A stretch of 64,000 bases of DNA from Bradyrhizobium sp. Tv2a-2. Lineage in GTDB: Bacteria > Pseudomonadota > Alphaproteobacteria > Rhizobiales > Xanthobacteraceae. Shown here in pieces: positions 19,216 through 27,579 of the stretch. The position numbers and the translations under genes were made by a program. A model generated the notes under the pieces. It saw only the letters and a program-made list of their open reading frames with translations. It had not been told where the DNA came from and searched no databases. The stretch lies in assembly GCF_000472425.1 (NCBI RefSeq), contig NZ_AXAI01000003.1:374156-438155 (forward strand), read 5' to 3'. Position 1 is the stretch's first letter. Each line of letters starts with the position of its first letter.

Positions 19216-19785
19216 ATGTCCAAGCGTCTCATGTCCAAGCGTCTTGCCCTGTTGTCCGCCGCCGCCTTCAGCGTGTTCGCGCTCGTCACGACCATCGCAG
19301 CGCCCCTGCATGCCGAGGAGAAGACCGTGATGGTCGGCGGTGCCGCGATGTATCCCTCGAAGAACATCGTCCAGAACGCCGTCAATTCGAAGGACCACAC
19401 CACACTGGTCGCCGCGGTGAAGGCCGCCGGCCTGGTCGATACGCTGGAGAGCAAGGGCCCGTTCACGGTGTTCGCGCCGACCAACACCGCCTTCGGCAAG
19501 CTGCCGGCCGGCACGGTGGACAATCTGGTCAAGCCTGAGAACAAGGCGACGCTGACCAAGATCCTCACCTACCATGTGGTGCCTGGCCGGCTAGAGGCCT
19601 CCGACCTCAGCGACGGCAAGACGCTCAAGACCGTCGAGGGCGAAACCCTCACCGTGAAAAAAGACGGCGGCAAGATCTGGATCGTCGACGCCAAGGGCGA
19701 CACCTCGATGGTCACGATCTCCAACGTCCACCAGTCCAACGGCGTCATCCATGTGGTCGACACTGTGCTGATGCCCGCGAGCTGA
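19216..19785 (+). CDS. secreted fasciclin (FAS1) domain protein
   Basis: 189 aa. A signal peptide (ending near AAPLHAEE) precedes a single FAS1 domain: TTLVAAVKAAGLVDTLESKGPFTVFAPTNTAFGKLPAGTVDNL is motif H1, and NGVIHVVDTVLMP is motif H2 at the C-terminus. FAS1 proteins mediate adhesion or matrix interactions and are often exported by rhizobia. The gene begins with two adjacent copies of the 15-base unit ATGTCCAAGCGTCTY, so translation may start at 19216 or 19231. GGGAG at 19204-19208 favours 19216. An intrinsic terminator follows. Confidence 0.88.
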   Translation: MSKRLMSKRLALLSAAAFSVFALVTTIAAPLHAEEKTVMVGGAAMYPSKNIVQNAVNSKDHTTLVAAVKAAGLVDTLESKGPFTVFAPTNTAFGKLPAGTVDNLVKPENKATLTKILTYHVVPGRLEASDLSDGKTLKTVEGETLTVKKDGGKIWIVDAKGDTSMVTISNVHQSNGVIHVVDTVLMPAS

Positions 19786-19836
19786 TAGCGACCCGGGCGT
19801 CCATCCGATCCATCCGCCAAACCGGATGGGCGACAG

Positions 19837-19867
19837 GCGAGCCGGGGGCGACCCGGCTCGCTTTTTT
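19837..19867 (+). terminator. intrinsic terminator after the fasciclin gene
   Basis: The 10-bp perfect stem GCGAGCCGGG / CCCGGCTCGC has loop GGCGA and is followed immediately by six T residues (19862-19867). Confidence 0.95.
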
Positions 19868-19979
19868 GTGAACGTTTTTCGATTGGGGCATTATCTTCCG
19901 GGGGCGGGGTTGGAGTAACGGACGCCCGGTTCCCGACGAATTATATTGGGAAGCCGCCTGACACGTGAACGGAGCTGCC

Positions 19980-20615
19980 ATGTCGACCCTGATTGTCACA
20001 GACCATCACGTAGCGCCCGCGCCGACAAAGGCGAAGGTGGTCCAGCCGGCCTGGGTGCGGACCATGCACTGGATCAATGCAGTTGCCATGATCCTGATGA
20101 TCATGTCGGGATGGCAGATCTATAACGCCTCGCCGCTGTTCGGCTTCTCATTTTCGCGCAGCATAACGCTTGGTGGCTGGCTCGGCGGCGCTCTGCTATG
20201 GCATTTCGCGGCGATGTGGCTGTTGATGATCAACGGCCTTGCCTATCTCATCACTGGCTTTGCGACAGGGCGCTTTCGCCGCAAGCTGTTTCCGATCACG
20301 CCCGGCGGCGTGCTGACTGACCTGAAGGCGGCGCTCACTTTCAAGCTCGCGCATGACGACCTCACCACCTACAACTATGTGCAGAGGCTGCTCTATGCCG
20401 GCATCATCGCGGTCGGCGTCGTCATCGTGCTGTCGGGCCTGTCGATCTGGAAGCCGGTGCAGCTGCAATACCTGACCGCGCTGTTCGGCGGTTATGACGT
20501 GGCGCGCTATGTCCACTTCGTCTGCATGTCGCTGATCTGCCTGTTCCTGATCGTCCATGTCGCGCTGGCGCTTCTGGTGCCCAAAAGCCTACGCGCGATG
20601 ATCATCGGCCGTTGA
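19980..20615 (+). CDS. di-heme cytochrome b (b561 / hydrogenase-type), electron partner of the downstream molybdoenzyme
   Basis: 211 aa integral membrane cytochrome. About four transmembrane helices carry candidate heme ligands: the His of MHWINAV in helix 1, WHFAAMW in helix 2, and two in the last helices (YVHFVCMSLICLFLIVHVAL). ATG 19980 has GGAGC just upstream; GTG 19965 is an alternative. It ends 10 bases before the molybdoenzyme gene, so the two are probably one transcript and one complex that passes quinol-derived electrons to the periplasm. It is not the MsrQ (YedZ) fold. Confidence 0.85.
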   Translation: MSTLIVTDHHVAPAPTKAKVVQPAWVRTMHWINAVAMILMIMSGWQIYNASPLFGFSFSRSITLGGWLGGALLWHFAAMWLLMINGLAYLITGFATGRFRRKLFPITPGGVLTDLKAALTFKLAHDDLTTYNYVQRLLYAGIIAVGVVIVLSGLSIWKPVQLQYLTALFGGYDVARYVHFVCMSLICLFLIVHVALALLVPKSLRAMIIGR

Positions 20616-20625
20616 TTTCGGAGAT

Positions 20626-21417
20626 ATGATTATGCTGCGCAAACGCAGGTTCCTCGTTCCCGGCGTCGACAAGCGGCTCCTGGTCAAGGACGCGGTCAAG
20701 GTGATGCCCGATCTGACGCGCCGCCGCTTCATCACGGCAGGCGCAAGCCTCGGCGCGCTGACGCTTCTCACCGGCTGCGACGTGCTCGATAGCGACAGCG
20801 CTGATGCCATGCTGGCGCGGGTCTCGAAATTCAACGATGCCGTGCAGTCATGGATGTTCAATCCGAACGCGATGGCGCCGACCTTTCCGGAAAGTGCGAT
20901 TACAAAGCCGTTTCCGTTCAACGGTTATTACGATGTCGACGATGCCCCTGATATCGACGGCAAGGACTGGAAGCTCGAGGTGCGCGGCCTCGTCGAAAAC
21001 AAGAATTCCTGGACGCTGGACGAACTCTACAAGTTGCCGCAGGTCAACCAGATCACGCGTCACATCTGCGTCGAGGGCTGGAGCGCGATCGGCAGCTGGA
21101 CCGGCACGCCCCTGCGCGATTTCCTCAAATTGATCGGCGCCGACACGCGCGCGAAATATGTCTGGTTCCAGTGCGCCGACAAGGACGGCTACAATTCGCC
21201 GCTCGATATGGAAAGCGCGCTCCATCCGCAGACGCAGATGACGTTCAAATTCGGCAACGAAATCCTGCCGCGCGCCTACGGCTTCCCGATGAAAATCAGG
21301 GTACCCACAAAACTCGGCTTCAAGAACCCGAAATACGTGGTCTCGATGGAAGTCACCAACGACTACAAGGGCGGCTACTGGGAAGACCAGGGCTATAATT
21401 CGTTCAGCGGGAGCTGA
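20626..21417 (+). CDS. Tat-exported molybdopterin-dependent (sulfite-oxidase-fold) oxidoreductase, probable lipoprotein
   Basis: 263 aa. A twin-arginine signal TRRRFITAG (residues 31-39) is followed by a hydrophobic stretch and LLTGC, a lipobox-like site with Cys51, so the mature enzyme may be lipid-anchored on the outer face of the inner membrane. The sulfite-oxidase/MsrP-type Moco domain follows, with the molybdenum ligand Cys148 in RHICVEGWSAIGSWTGTPL. GFPMKIRVPTKLGFKNPKYV closes the fold. The upstream cytochrome b should deliver electrons. A shorter start at ATG 20704 would also give a normal Tat leader. The substrate (protein methionine sulfoxide or other S/N-oxide) is unproven. Confidence 0.85.
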   Translation: MIMLRKRRFLVPGVDKRLLVKDAVKVMPDLTRRRFITAGASLGALTLLTGCDVLDSDSADAMLARVSKFNDAVQSWMFNPNAMAPTFPESAITKPFPFNGYYDVDDAPDIDGKDWKLEVRGLVENKNSWTLDELYKLPQVNQITRHICVEGWSAIGSWTGTPLRDFLKLIGADTRAKYVWFQCADKDGYNSPLDMESALHPQTQMTFKFGNEILPRAYGFPMKIRVPTKLGFKNPKYVVSMEVTNDYKGGYWEDQGYNSFSGS

Positions 21418-21420
21418 TTT

Positions 21421-21519
21421 CCGTCATTCCGGCGCGCGCGACAGCGCGAACCGGGAATCTCGCGCCACAACCTCCGGATTCCGAATTCGCTCGCTGTTCG
21501 CGAGCGCCCCGGAATGTCA
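21421..21519. repeat. CCCGGAATG-family intergenic palindrome between convergent genes
   Basis: CCGTCATTCCGGCGCGCGCGAC and GCGCCCCGGAATGTCATC form the outer arms; an inner AACCGGGAATCTCG / CGGATTCCG pair is also present. It fills the whole gap between the molybdoenzyme and MFS genes, so it may act as terminator on both strands. Confidence 0.8.
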
Positions 21520-22707
21520 TCACTGGCCTCGCCTCAGTTTCCCTTGGCACGCCGCGGCCAGCGCCCCCAACGCGAGCGTCGCGGCTGATACGTTCAGCGC
21601 GTAGGTCAAACTTCCCAGCGCATCCGTGATCGCACCGACCACGATGGGGCCGAGCGTCTGGCCGATGCCGAACGAGATCGTCATGGCGGCGATCCCGGCC
21701 GGCCAGGCGACGGGTGGGTAATTGAAGCGAATGAAGGCGGTGGTCGAGCCGACGACGGCAAAGAAGGCGACACCGAACACGACTGCGGAGACCGCGAGCC
21801 AGGCGACCGAATGGCCGAAGATCGGCAACGCGGCTCCGATCGCATTCACGGCGAGAATAATCGCGGTGGAAAGCCCGCCGCGATCGAGCGCAAGCACGCC
21901 GCGCCAGACCCAGGGCGTGACAAAGGCCGATACGCCGATCAGGCACCAGAACGCGGCCTGGGCGCTCGCGCCACCGCCGAGATCGCGGACATAGGCGATC
22001 ATGAAGGTCATGTAGGCGATGTAGCCCGCGCCGAACAGGAAATAGCCAGTGAGGTAGATCGCCACTGGCCCGATCGCGAACCTCGCCTGCGAGCCGCCGG
22101 CGATATTGGCCTTGCTGGCGATCGGGGTCAGCAGCAGCGGAACCGCCATCACGGCGGACAAGGCTGTCAGCGCCCACCATACGATCCACCAGGAGCCGGC
22201 GCCGAATACCTGCAGCGTGAAGGGTGCGATCAGGCCGGAGGCGAGAATACCGATGCCGGGTGCCGCGTAATACAGGCTCAGGAGAAAATCGGCGCGCTCG
22301 GGGCGGGACTGCGCGATTTGTGCCGCCAGCGCCCCGCCGGCGACGAAGCTCGCGGCGGCGCCGACGCCGGCGGCCAGGCGGGCAAGGCTGAGTGCCACGA
22401 AATTGCCTGTCACGGCGCAAAGCGCGAGCGAAGCAAGTGCCGCGAGCGTGCCCCCGCGCACCGTCGCCGACCAGCCGAAGCGGCGGATCATCTGTGACGT
22501 CAACAGCGCGCCGATCAGATAGCCGGCCGCGTTAACGGTGTTGAGGAACCCGGCCGCCGAATACGACCAGTGCAGGGAATCCCGCATGTCCGGCAGCACC
22601 AGCGCATAGGCAAAACGGCCAATGCCGAGCCCAACGGTGGCGGCAAGCGACAACGTGAGGATCAGCCGCGCGGCATGCGCGGTCGTAGGCGGATGAGGGG
22701 CGTGCAA
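21520..22707 (-). CDS. YbfB/YjiJ-family MFS transporter
   Basis: 395 aa with twelve predicted helices. [42 protein letters not shown] is the signature N-terminus of the YbfB/YjiJ branch (formerly DUF1228), and loop 2-3 holds [12 protein letters not shown]. Substrates for the branch are largely unknown. It is transcribed divergently from leuB with 138 bases between starts and convergent with the molybdoenzyme gene. Confidence 0.87.
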   Translation of the reverse strand: MHAPHPPTTAHAARLILTLSLAATVGLGIGRFAYALVLPDMRDSLHWSYSAAGFLNTVNAAGYLIGALLTSQMIRRFGWSATVRGGTLAALASLALCAVTGNFVALSLARLAAGVGAAASFVAGGALAAQIAQSRPERADFLLSLYYAAPGIGILASGLIAPFTLQVFGAGSWWIVWWALTALSAVMAVPLLLTPIASKANIAGGSQARFAIGPVAIYLTGYFLFGAGYIAYMTFMIAYVRDLGGGASAQAAFWCLIGVSAFVTPWVWRGVLALDRGGLSTAIILAVNAIGAALPIFGHSVAWLAVSAVVFGVAFFAVVGSTTAFIRFNYPPVAWPAGIAAMTISFGIGQTLGPIVVGAITDALGSLTYALNVSAATLALGALAAACQGKLRRGQ

Positions 22708-22845
22708 AGGTCACTCCGGCGATCGGTATTGTGGCAGGCGCAGGGGGCCTTGCACAGGCGCTTCGGGGCAATGGTGTCTTGCCAATTGCGCAATGGCGCT
22801 TTAGCACTCCGGCCGGATTTTAAAGGCCCCTCGCGAGGAAACACC

Positions 22846-23958
22846 ATGGCGACCCACAAGCTCCTGCTCCTGCCCGGCGACGGCATCGGCCCCGAAGTGA
22901 TGGCTGAGGTGAAGCGCCTGATCGACTGGCTCAATGCAAAGGGCATTGCGAGCTTCGAGACCGAGCAGGGCCTAGTCGGCGGTTCGGCCTATGATGCGCA
23001 CAAGGTCTCGATCTCCGAAGGCGACATGGACAAGGCGAAGGCCGCGGATGCGGTGATCTTCGGTGCGGTCGGCGGTCCGAAATGGGACAGCGTGCCCTAT
23101 GAGGTGCGGCCCGAGGCCGGGCTGCTGCGGCTGCGCAAGGATCTCGGCCTGTTCGGCAATCTGCGCCCCGCCGTGTGCTATCCGGCACTCGCGGAAGCCT
23201 CCAGCCTGAAGCGCGACGTGGTCGAGGGGCTCGATATCATGATCGTGCGCGAACTCACCGGCGGCGTTTATTTCGGTGAGCCCAAGACCATCACCGATCT
23301 CGGCAACGGCCAGAAGCGCGCCGTCGATACCCAGGTCTACGACACCTATGAGATCGAGCGCATCGCGCGGGTCGCCTTCGATCTTGCGCGCAAGCGGCGT
23401 AACAAGGTCACCTCGATGGAGAAGCGCAACGTCATGAAGTCGGGCGTGCTCTGGAACGAGGTGGTAACGCAGGTTCACGCCCGCGAATACAAGGACGTCA
23501 CGCTGGAACACCAGCTCGCCGATTCCGGCGGCATGAATCTGGTGAAGTCGCCGAAGCAGTTCGACGTCATCGTCACCGACAACCTGTTCGGCGACATGCT
23601 CTCCGACATCGCCGCTATGCTCACCGGCTCGCTCGGGATGCTGCCTTCGGCCTCGCTCGGCGAGGTCGACGCGAAGAGCAAGAAGCGCAAGGCGCTGTAT
23701 GAGCCGGTGCACGGGTCGGCGCCCGATATCGCAGGCAAGGGCCTCGCCAACCCGATCGCGATGCTCGCCTCCTTCGGCATGGCGCTGCGATATTCCTTCG
23801 ACATGGGCGCACTCGCCGACAAGCTCGATGCCGCGATCGCCGCAGTGCTCGCCAGCGGCCTGCGCACCTCCGACATCAAGTCGGAAGGCACCAAGCCCGC
23901 CAGCACCACCCAGATGGGCGAGGCGATCCTGAAGGAGCTGGAAAAGCTGCACGCCTGA
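22846..23958 (+). CDS. leuB: 3-isopropylmalate dehydrogenase
   Basis: 370 aa. It performs NAD-dependent oxidative decarboxylation of 3-isopropylmalate in leucine biosynthesis. ATG 22846 follows CGAGGAA at 22834-22840; [15 protein letters not shown] is the family N-terminus. [12 protein letters not shown], the metal-binding [28 protein letters not shown] and [21 protein letters not shown] (NAD-binding) are all intact. No leuC or leuD is adjacent. The terminator region is the hairpin at 23987-24010 plus a large palindrome. Confidence 0.97.
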   Translation: MATHKLLLLPGDGIGPEVMAEVKRLIDWLNAKGIASFETEQGLVGGSAYDAHKVSISEGDMDKAKAADAVIFGAVGGPKWDSVPYEVRPEAGLLRLRKDLGLFGNLRPAVCYPALAEASSLKRDVVEGLDIMIVRELTGGVYFGEPKTITDLGNGQKRAVDTQVYDTYEIERIARVAFDLARKRRNKVTSMEKRNVMKSGVLWNEVVTQVHAREYKDVTLEHQLADSGGMNLVKSPKQFDVIVTDNLFGDMLSDIAAMLTGSLGMLPSASLGEVDAKSKKRKALYEPVHGSAPDIAGKGLANPIAMLASFGMALRYSFDMGALADKLDAAIAAVLASGLRTSDIKSEGTKPASTTQMGEAILKELEKLHA

Positions 23959-23986
23959 GGCGGGCTCGGCTCAGACTTTTCTGCCG

Positions 23987-24010
23987 CGGTCCCGGCTAAC
24001 GCCGGGACCG
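23987..24010. terminator. strong hairpin after leuB (GTCCCGGC family)
   Basis: The 10-bp perfect stem CGGTCCCGGC / GCCGGGACCG has loop TAAC and lies 28 bases after the leuB stop. There is no T-tract, so it is either a Rho-associated 3' end or simply a repeat unit. Confidence 0.55.
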
Positions 24011-24035
24011 ATACCGCTACCCGAGTTCTTCTCCT

Positions 24036-24123
24036 CCGTCATTGCGAGGAGCGAAGCGACGAAGCAATCCAGACTGTGCCCGCGGTGATAGTCTGGATTG
24101 CTTCGCTCCGCTCGCAATGACGG
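24036..24123. repeat. complete 88-bp palindrome of the GCAATCCAG family between convergent genes
   Basis: Arms CCGTCATTGCGAGGAGCGAA...GAAGCAATCCAGACT and AGTCTGGATTGCTTCG...CTCGCAATGACGG pair over about 35 bases with a short GTGCCCGCGGTGAT loop. The right end touches the stop codon of the 2-hydroxyacid dehydrogenase gene. Partial copies lie at 384-420 and 3444-3547. Confidence 0.9.
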
Positions 24124-25125
24124 TCAGAGCATGCTCGGCAGCACGCGATCCGGCGGCTTGTGGTTGTCGAGGAAGGTGCGGATGTTGATGATCACCTTCT
24201 CGCCCATCTCGACGCGGCCTTCGATGGTGGCCGAACCCATGTGCGGCAATAGCGTGGCCTTGCCGGCCTTTGCCAGCCGCACCAGTTTCGGGCTGACCGC
24301 CGGCTCATTCTCGTAGACGTCGAGGCCTGCACCGCCGATGTCGCCCGCTTCGATCAGCTTGACCAGCGTGTCTTCGTCGATCACCTCGCCGCGCGCGGTG
24401 TTGACGACGTAGGCGTCCTTGCGGATCAGCTTCAGCCGCCGCGCGGACAGCAAATGGAATGTCGCGGGCGTGTGCGGGCAGTTCACCGAGATGATGTCCA
24501 TTCGCGCCAGCATCTGGTCGAGGCTTTCCCAATAGGTGGCCCCGAGCTCCTCGGCGATGTGCGGCGCGACCGGCCGGCGGTTGTGATAATGGATCTGCAA
24601 GCCGAAGGCCCGGGCACGGCGTGCAACGGCCTGGCCGATCCGGCCCATGCCGACAATGCCGAGCCGCTTTCCTCCGATACGATGGCCGAGCATCCAGGTC
24701 GGCGACCAGCCCGGCCAGTGGCGCCCCTCGGTCAGGATCAGCGATCCCTCGATCAGCCGCCGCGGCACCGCCAGGATCAGCGCCATGGTCATGTCGGCGG
24801 TGTCTTCGGTCAGAACCTTCGGCGTGTTGGTGACGGTGATGCCGCGCGCATGCGCCGCGATGACGTCGATATTGTCGACGCCATTGCCGAAATTGGCGAT
24901 CAGGCGGACCTTGCAATCCTCCGCCTTGAGGATGCTCTCATTGATGTGGTCGGTCACCGTCGGCACCAGCACATCGGCAGTGCGCATCGCGTCTGCGATC
25001 TGCTCGGCAGTCATCGGCGTGTCGTCGAGATTGAGCCGGGCATCGAACAATTCGCGCATCCGCGTCTCGATCGAATCCGGCAGTTTGCGGGTGACGACGA
25101 CGAGAGGTTTTTTCTTCACCGACAT
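24124..25125 (-). CDS. D-2-hydroxyacid dehydrogenase (glyoxylate/hydroxypyruvate reductase-like)
   Basis: 333 aa from ATG 25125 (GTG 25134 is the longest alternative). GKRLGIVGMGRIGQAVARRARAFG is the NAD(P)-binding GxGxxG motif. The catalytic residues are in VNTARGEVIDEDTL (Arg), GLDVYENEP (Glu) and LLPHMGSAT (His). GyaR-type glyoxylate reductases have this length and the ANFGNGVDNID segment. It probably reduces glyoxylate or hydroxypyruvate, or oxidises D-glycerate. Monocistronic, convergent with leuB. Confidence 0.88.
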   Translation of the reverse strand: MSVKKKPLVVVTRKLPDSIETRMRELFDARLNLDDTPMTAEQIADAMRTADVLVPTVTDHINESILKAEDCKVRLIANFGNGVDNIDVIAAHARGITVTNTPKVLTEDTADMTMALILAVPRRLIEGSLILTEGRHWPGWSPTWMLGHRIGGKRLGIVGMGRIGQAVARRARAFGLQIHYHNRRPVAPHIAEELGATYWESLDQMLARMDIISVNCPHTPATFHLLSARRLKLIRKDAYVVNTARGEVIDEDTLVKLIEAGDIGGAGLDVYENEPAVSPKLVRLAKAGKATLLPHMGSATIEGRVEMGEKVIINIRTFLDNHKPPDRVLPSML

Positions 25126-25466
25126 GGCCTGCACTCATGAGGCTGTTCAGGCCTCATTAACCCGGTTGTTCGACACTGCCATGGCCGCTGGTCCCGGCGT
25201 TTCCTTTGGGGGTTCCCGATATTCCCGCTGGGTTTCGCCAGCAGGCCTCGGGCTCGTCTTGACTCAGCGTCTTGGCTTCAGTGTGTTCCGTCCTCTCTAG
25301 CAGAAGGGGACGCCAAGACAAGAAGCCAGGCAAGACCCCCTGAATTGGGGTGAGGCCGGCGTGCCGCGGTCCAAAGCGGCGGGGATCAAAGGGGATCAGG
25401 CGAAGGTTTCGTGAAATTCAGCTCGAAGAAGCGGGTTGAACTGTTTCTCGGCAGGAGACGAGTGGA
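25126..25466. other. 341-base intergenic region, divergent promoters
   Basis: This separates the 2-hydroxyacid dehydrogenase (minus) from the SH3 gene (plus). I see only short inverted repeats: TGAGGC/GCCTCA at 25138-25156 and a CCCC/GGGG pair near 25336-25352. No open frame with coding character and no RNA gene is evident; promoters for both genes must lie here. Confidence 0.5.
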
Positions 25467-25994
25467 ATGGCGTTCGGGCGTTTCTGTGTGATCGCAGTGC
25501 TGGTGGGTGGTTGGCTCGGGGCTTCGGTTACGACAGGGTTTTCCGCAAAGGACACGGCAACGACCGCGAGCGGCCTTCCCGTTCCGCGCTACGTCAGCCT
25601 GAAGTCCGATCACGTGAACGTCCGTGCCGGCCCGACCAAAGACAATGATGTCGCCTGGGTCTATACCCGCTCAGGCCTGCCGGTCGAAATTACGGCCGAG
25701 TTCGAGAACTGGCGCCGCGTCCGCGATTCCGAAGGCGCGGAGGGCTGGGTTTATCATTCGCTGCTGTCAGGTCGCCGCACCGCGGTCGTCACCATGAAGA
25801 ACAAGGACGATCTCGCCGCACTGCACGAGACCGCCGACACCGACAGCGCCGTTACCGCCCGCCTGCAGGCCGGAGTCGTCGCCCAGGTCAAGAAATGCGA
25901 CGCGCACTGGTGCCACATTGCCGGCGGCGGGTTTGACGGCTGGATCGAGCAGCAGCGGCTGTGGGGCGTCTATTCCGACGAGCAGGTGAACTGA
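25467..25994 (+). CDS. exported bacterial SH3-domain protein
   Basis: 175 aa. A signal peptide or N-terminal anchor (MAFGRFCVIAVLVGGWLGASVTTGFSA) is followed by two SH3-like repeats. The first runs from YVSLKSDHVNVRAGPTKDNDVAWVY to GWVYHSLLSGRRTAVV, the second from AALHETADTDSAVTARLQAG to GWIEQQRLWGVY. This SH3_4 architecture is conserved in Rhizobiales and is thought to bind peptidoglycan in the periplasm, but no function is established. AGGAG lies 13 bases upstream of the ATG, a somewhat long spacing. Convergent with irr. Confidence 0.82.
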   Translation: MAFGRFCVIAVLVGGWLGASVTTGFSAKDTATTASGLPVPRYVSLKSDHVNVRAGPTKDNDVAWVYTRSGLPVEITAEFENWRRVRDSEGAEGWVYHSLLSGRRTAVVTMKNKDDLAALHETADTDSAVTARLQAGVVAQVKKCDAHWCHIAGGGFDGWIEQQRLWGVYSDEQVN

Positions 25995-26000
25995 TTTCTC

Positions 26001-26142
26001 TCTCGTCCCGGCGAAGGCCGGGACTCATGACCCCAAGATTTTGTTGTTTGAAAAACGCGTCTTCCGCCTTCAATTCGCGGATAGATTCCGCGGTATGGTC
26101 CCAGCCCCCGTGCGCAATTGCGCGCTTGGCCGGGACGACAGC
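26001..26142. repeat. GTCCCGGC-family palindrome between the SH3 gene and irr
   Basis: The outer arms TCTCGTCCCGGCGAAGGCCGGGAC and GCGCTTGGCCGGGACGAC enclose internal arms including GCGCAATTGCGC. It fills the space between two convergent genes. Confidence 0.8.
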
Positions 26143-26153
26143 GGAGCGCGGCT

Positions 26154-26645
26154 TCAGCGTCGCTTGCGCAGGCGCACGACCATGTCGATACGGGAGATCT
26201 CGTAGCCGTCGGGCACGTCAGGCATCTTCGACAGCGCCAGATGCGGGTCGGGAATGTCGACCAGCTCGTGGTTGTGCTCGAGATAGAAGTGGTGATGCGA
26301 GGTGACGTTGGTGTCGAAATAGGTCTTGGTGCCGTCGACGCTGACCTGGCGCAACAGGCCGGCATCGGTCAGCTGGTTGAGGGTGTTGTAGACGGTCGCG
26401 AGCGACACCGGCACCTTGGCGAGCGTCGCCTCCTCATAGAGCATTTCCGCGGTCAGATGGCGGGCGCCCTTGCCGAACAACAGCCAGCCCAGGGCCATAC
26501 GCTGCCGGGTCGGGCGCAAGCCGGCCGACTGCAGCATTTCATTGACATCGTGCCAGGGACAGCCGGTCAAGGACGGCTGTCGGCCCTGCTGCAGGACAGC
26601 GGAGGGCGCGGTTTCGCCGCTCGGACGGGCCGCCTTGTCATTCAT
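26154..26645 (-). CDS. irr: iron response regulator Irr (Fur family, heme-sensing)
   Basis: 163 aa from ATG 26645. The heme-regulatory motif GCPWHD has Cys29, and the tri-His SHHHF motif falls at His117-119; these are the positions known from Bradyrhizobium japonicum Irr. LRPTRQRMALGWLLF to ATVYNTLNQLTDAGLLRQV is the winged helix. Irr accumulates when iron is scarce, represses heme synthesis and iron-using genes, activates uptake genes at ICE sites, and is degraded on binding heme delivered by ferrochelatase. Divergent from fabA; a Fur/Mur-like site lies upstream (26712-26729). Confidence 0.97.
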   Translation of the reverse strand: MNDKAARPSGETAPSAVLQQGRQPSLTGCPWHDVNEMLQSAGLRPTRQRMALGWLLFGKGARHLTAEMLYEEATLAKVPVSLATVYNTLNQLTDAGLLRQVSVDGTKTYFDTNVTSHHHFYLEHNHELVDIPDPHLALSKMPDVPDGYEISRIDMVVRLRKRR

Positions 26646-27003
26646 TTCCACGTCAACCACCGGTTGGCCATTTTTCTACTATGCCCCGAAACATATGGAA
26701 GAAATCCGCCAGATGCAAGTTTTTCGCAACTGGAATGGCTGCAGAGCCGCCATGTGCGGAACTATAGGTCCAACGCGACGATTTAAACCCCGCGACTGAG
26801 CTTTGACGGCCACGGGGCCTGTGTTAGAGAGCGCGCGGACACTGGTCGCCGATATGGGCTAGGGCGTGCATTGGCGCGTTCTGACAGCCTGAGGTCATCT
26901 GCCGATCTACGCCCCGAATTGTCCGGTGCGCTTGGTAAGCGGATCAGGGTTCTCTCGGTCAATGAGAAGCTCAAGCGGGAATTTGAGAGAGGCGAATTGT
27001 CAC
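26646..27003. other. 358-base irr/fabA divergent regulatory region
   Basis: It holds the irr promoter with the candidate operator above and, on the right, the fabA promoter. No ICE-type TTTAGAA-N-TTCTAAA palindrome is visible. An in-frame extension of fabA to 26926 exists but lacks conserved residues. Confidence 0.5.
26712..26729 (-). promoter_or_regulatory. candidate Fur/Mur operator upstream of irr
   Basis: On the irr coding strand, TTGCGA and TTGCAT lie as direct repeats separated by AAAAC and followed by C, 67 bases before the irr ATG. The published Fur site at the B. japonicum irr promoter consists of imperfect TGCATC-like hexamer repeats, which this resembles. The match is by eye. Confidence 0.45.
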
Positions 27004-27525
27004 ATGCTGAATAGGCGCTCGGGCTACGAATACGAAGATTTGCTGGCTTGCGCCCGTGGCGAGATGTTTGGCCCGGGCAATGCACAACTGCCGCTGCCGC
27101 CAATGCTGATGTTCGACCGCATCACGGAAATTTCCGACAATGGCGGCGAATTCGGCAAGGGCCATGTGCGCGCCGAACTCGACGTCAAGCCGGACCTCTG
27201 GTTCTTTGGCTGCCATTTCAAGAACGATCCCGTCATGCCGGGCTGCCTCGGGCTCGATGCGCTCTGGCAGATGGTCGGCTTCTATCTCGGCTGGATCGGC
27301 GGCGAGGGCCGCGGCCGGGCGCTGGGCTTGAGCGAGCTCAAGTTCGGCGGCCAGGTGCTGCCTGAGGCACGCAAGGTTGTGTACAACATCGATGTCAAGC
27401 GCGTGATGCGTTCAAAGCTGGTGCTGGGTATCGCCGACGGGTGGCTTTCCGTTGACGACGCGATTATCTATCGCGCGAAGGATCTAAAGGTCGGGCTTTT
27501 CAAGCTGGGCTCGGCGCCCGGTTGA
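27004..27525 (+). CDS. fabA: beta-hydroxydecanoyl-ACP dehydratase/isomerase
   Basis: 173 aa, matching the 172-aa E. coli enzyme. ATG 27004 places the catalytic residues at His71 ([15 protein letters not shown]) and Asp85 (LGLDALWQ), equivalent to E. coli His70 and Asp84. The enzyme dehydrates 3-hydroxydecanoyl-ACP and isomerises trans-2 to cis-3-decenoyl-ACP, the branch point of unsaturated fatty acid synthesis. First gene of fabA-fabB-fabI. Confidence 0.97.
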   Translation: MLNRRSGYEYEDLLACARGEMFGPGNAQLPLPPMLMFDRITEISDNGGEFGKGHVRAELDVKPDLWFFGCHFKNDPVMPGCLGLDALWQMVGFYLGWIGGEGRGRALGLSELKFGGQVLPEARKVVYNIDVKRVMRSKLVLGIADGWLSVDDAIIYRAKDLKVGLFKLGSAPG

Positions 27526-27579
27526 ACCGGGAAGCAGTCAGCAGGGACTTAAGGGACGTAACGGCAGGCGAGGCGGGAG

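Noticed and set aside
24036..24123. CRISPR repeat or transposon inverted terminal repeats
   Set aside because: A single palindrome without spacers, transposase or target duplication; similar solitary units recur elsewhere between genes.
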